This document shows positions 47,460-64,000 of a stretch of DNA of 64,000 nt, in pieces. The notes beneath the pieces were generated by a model, which made no database searches, was not told the DNA's origin, and saw only the letters and a program-made list of their open reading frames with translations. Source of the DNA: Bugulina stolonifera (Eukaryota; Bryozoa; Gymnolaemata; Cheilostomatida; Bugulidae); contig OW285187.1 of the NCBI GenBank assembly GCA_935421135.1, forward strand, positions 24,676,429-24,740,428, in the 5' to 3' direction. A program made the position numbers and the translations under genes. The stretch's first letter is position 1. Each line of letters starts with the position of its first letter.

Positions 47460-48260
47460 CCGGTTTAAAAACCACGGAATTCCAAAATAAAAATACATCG
47501 GTTTGATACGATTCAGTTTTTATATTCAAATCACACCTATTCCATTATCTTTTTAGCATGTCCATTTCCAGTAATGGCTAGTGTGGCACACGTGTGCATG
47601 CATATTGTGCCTCTCTCAATCTTTATAATTTAATGCCATACTCGCCATTCAGACTGCTGCAACCATCATTGTCACCCAGTGATGATTTGTTGTAGTTTTA
47701 CTCAGTTTTCGTACTTATACTTGCATATTATTATTATTACAATGTATTAAACAAAATAAAAAAAAAATAGGGAGCAACTGTGGCTTAGGGGTTAGAATGC
47801 TGAGCTTTCATGCTGAAGGTTCCAGGTTCGAATCCCGGTCACGGTGGTGTTAGGAAGAGCATCCAGCCACAATTGCTCCTGTGCCCCATAATAAAGTCCT
47901 TGGGGTCATGCAAGCCAGCATGGCTTCAAGGCAACTCCTCTACCCCTGCTAAAAAAGGCTATGTTATTTGGGCCTTTCTCACAGGGAGTTGGCCAGCACT
48001 GGCACCTGGCAGTGAGAGCTGCTAGGGGCTGGTCACGCCAAGGAGTATAAGTCGGCGAGTTTATTAAACAAAATAAAAATGGCCGCCATTATAGTTAAAG
48101 TAGAGTGTGACAATTCCCAAAATTGAGCATGAAATTACCGTTTTGACTTCAAGGTTGGGAAAATCGAGCAGTAGCAGACCACTTCAGCATCATTCAGATT
48201 TTTTGAAAATAGGGCAAAACAACTAAACTCAAGTACAAATCAAAACCGCCCACCACTACT
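47460..48260 (+). repeat. Dispersed repeat, copy 2, split by the SINE
   Basis: Same family as the copy at 4540-5075, in plus orientation. The left part is 47460-47745 and the right part 48080-48260, with the SINE in between. After the SINE the similarity resumes at the homologous base (ATAGTTAAAGTAGAGTGTGA), so the SINE inserted into an existing copy. Confidence 0.65.
47763..48061 (+). mobile_element. tRNA-derived SINE with 18-bp target-site duplication
   Basis: A head with an A-box-like TGGCTTAGGGGT and a perfect B box GGTTCGAATCC (47825-47835) is followed by a body containing GGAAGAGCATCCAGCC. It is flanked by the exact 18-bp direct repeat TATTAAACAAAATAAAAA (47745-47762 and 48062-48079), which indicates target-primed insertion by a LINE. 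The intact duplication suggests a fairly recent event. The GCATCCAGCC block resembles the conserved central domain of some widespread metazoan SINEs; this is from memory. Confidence 0.8.
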
Positions 48261-48990
48261 TTAAAGCATCAGTCTGCACTGTTATAGCTCGAATACATAC
48301 AGTATGGTACAGGCATAGATAGATGCCATTATTTGTAGACCAGAAGGTTTCCTGACCTTGGATAATTGTGTGATGATGTGGGTGTCGGGCTCAGTCAGAT
48401 TGCATATATCATGTCATTTCAACTCACTCATGAATGAAAAGTGCCACTTTCTATCAACAAAATAATTTTGAATCACTTGACGTCAAGTTCTCTCCAAATT
48501 TCCGTTCTCAGTGAAAAAAATTGCTGACGTTAAACACATGGTACAATGGAATATCATCTCATTCAATGTTTTTGTGGAAAAGGCTCCTGCTTTTCGATAC
48601 CAAGCCACACTGCACCAGATGGGTAATGTACTTCCACGTCATTAGCCTATTATACAGTAGAACCTTAACTGTCCATATTAACAGAAATCAAACTTTCTAG
48701 AGAATCAAATGGCAACTAAGCAACACTACATAGGAAAATCTACATTATGTATTGCCATAATTTAAATACTATAATAGTTTAATAATTCACTAATAAAAAT
48801 AGGGATTAGTGGAATTCCAACCATAGCCTTCTGGTTGACAAGAATGTTTCTTACAACAGTGAAGGTGTCATTTTATTGATGCTTTGAATAATCCAGGTTT
48901 TACTGTAGGCCAATAACCTGGTGATATTGTAGCCTGAGCTATAATTACACCCAGACCCAACATATTTGTATCTGCTGAAAGTTTGCAGCA

Positions 48991-49374
48991 TCAGTGGTTG
49001 ACTTTCTGGTACAATAAGGTGTGATCAGTGTAGAGACTAATAGAGCAGTTGACGGAGCTTAGCAAGTCATTAATGTAAATGAGAAAGAGTGTTGGTCCGA
49101 GCACAGAACCTTGGGGCACTCCTGATGTCACTGGCAGCTCAGTGGAGCACTGGCCTTTGATTACAACACGTCTTTTGTTTCCTGTTGGTAATAGTCTTGA
49201 ATCGAGCCAACAATCTGCGGGCTCACTCCTGGAATCTGGCATAGTTTTTGGAGCAGAAGGGTAGTGAGGAACTTTATCAAAGACATTCTTGAAGTCAAAT
49301 ACATTTGCATATGTGTTTAGTGACTCGTCATATACCTTTGCAAGGCCATGGTAGGTTGAAGCATCGCATGACAC
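48991..49374 (-). pseudogene. Non-LTR retrotransposon reverse transcriptase fragment
   Basis: The frame contains FDFKNVFDKVPH, related to the DFSKAFDKVPH block, then SGVPQGSVLGPTLFLIYIND, a signature of LINE-type reverse transcriptases. The catalytic YADD/FADD box reads YTDH and the frame stops soon after at NH. There is no upstream palm/finger region in frame. It is a dead 5'- and 3'-truncated copy, best placed in the jockey/CR1/RTE range without a firm clade. Confidence 0.85.
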
Positions 49375-50117
49375 TCCTTTGCAAAAACATGCTACCGGTT
49401 GTGGAGCACAGTATCAAAGTGTTCTGCTGAGAAAATATAATATTATATTATATTTAATTTGATATACCTTTGGGTTTGGGAGTTTCCAAGTTTCATGCAA
49501 ATCAAATGAAAACTTTCACTTTGAAAGCTAGCCTGACCAACTCCCAGCCCTCGCTCACCACAAATTATGAAATTTATTATTCAAGAACTTACTCATTAAC
49601 TTTTAGATCAAAAAATTAATATTTATATAAACCATGTAATTATAAATAACAATATAATTTATTATTATATTATTATAAATTATAATTATAATACATGATT
49701 GATAACAAATAAGACTAAGTAATATTTATATTAATATACACCGTTATATATACACAATCACGTGTATTAACGTGTATACATATACTGTATGCATTGTTTG
49801 TAGTATTTTACAAGTTTAGTATACAAACTTGAACATTATTGAGTATTATAAGTTATAATATGTATCATGTATTGTGTATCATGTAATATGTACAAGTACA
49901 TGTCACTTTTCATTTTTATTGTAAAAAAAACAGCACGCCTCTCGATGCAAGGCTCATATTTAGCGTCGGAACTTTTCAACGTCCCAATTCAAGTTATTAC
50001 GCAGATATTTCCTCACTCAACAAATGTTTAGATTGTGGGGCTGAGGCTACAATCATTGCTTGCGCAATTACGGTTCGAACAATACTATTTCTATGTCTAT
50101 GCAGTCAATGACGATGA

Positions 50118-63938
<13,821 letters not shown>

Positions 63939-64000
63939 GTAAGATAGTAATATTATGTAGATGTAGATGTAGATGCATGAAACAGTGGTAGTAAGTGTTC

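Noticed and set aside
47763..47840. Functional tRNA gene
   Set aside because: The A and B boxes are good, but the anticodon arm is imperfect and the unit has a long body and an 18-bp target duplication, so it is a SINE head.
48991..49374. Working reverse transcriptase or exapted gene
   Set aside because: The catalytic box reads YTDH instead of YADD and the frame is truncated at both ends.

Overview
This is AT-rich nuclear DNA from an animal. Every gene except one is broken by GT-AG (twice GC-AG) introns, there are no operons, and the gene set is metazoan: synaptojanin, inner-membrane peptidase 2, peroxisomal acyl-CoA oxidase, mitochondrial ribosomal mL41 and two separate salt-inducible kinases (a SIK1/2 type and a SIK3 type). 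The proteins are clearly but distantly related to the vertebrate ones, so an invertebrate is likely. An early-branching animal such as a sponge is a low-confidence guess, and I cannot name the phylum.

Layout. 1-14648 (+) is the 3' three quarters of synaptojanin: Sac domain, 5-phosphatase, RRM-like module and proline-rich tail, in 20 visible exons. 14649-17991 is gene-free and holds a tRNA-like element and a 114-bp-arm palindrome. 17992-18577 (+) is an IMMP2L-type peptidase exon. 19354-28014 (-) is ACOX1 in 13 exons ending in the SKL peroxisome signal; its intron 7 carries a P-element-superfamily transposon with an exact 8-bp target duplication. 30934-43963 (-) is a SIK1/2-type kinase in 9 exons; its intron 1 hosts a 2.1-kb TIR element. 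45370-46678 (-) is mL41 in 3 exons. 46679-50159 is intergenic, with a tRNA-derived SINE nested in an older repeat and a dead non-LTR reverse transcriptase fragment. 50160 to past the window end (+) is a SIK3-type kinase with 15 visible exons.

I built the exon models by hand from splice consensus, reading-phase continuity and remembered family sequences. All internal phases close without a frameshift. The two kinases point away from each other with only mL41 between them, and their kinase-domain introns fall at the same places, so they look like an old local duplication. Perfect cAMP response elements sit just upstream of the SIK1/2 start, which fits the known CREB-SIK-CRTC feedback circuit. 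The noncoding DNA is rich in MITE-like elements, tandem repeats and palindromes.
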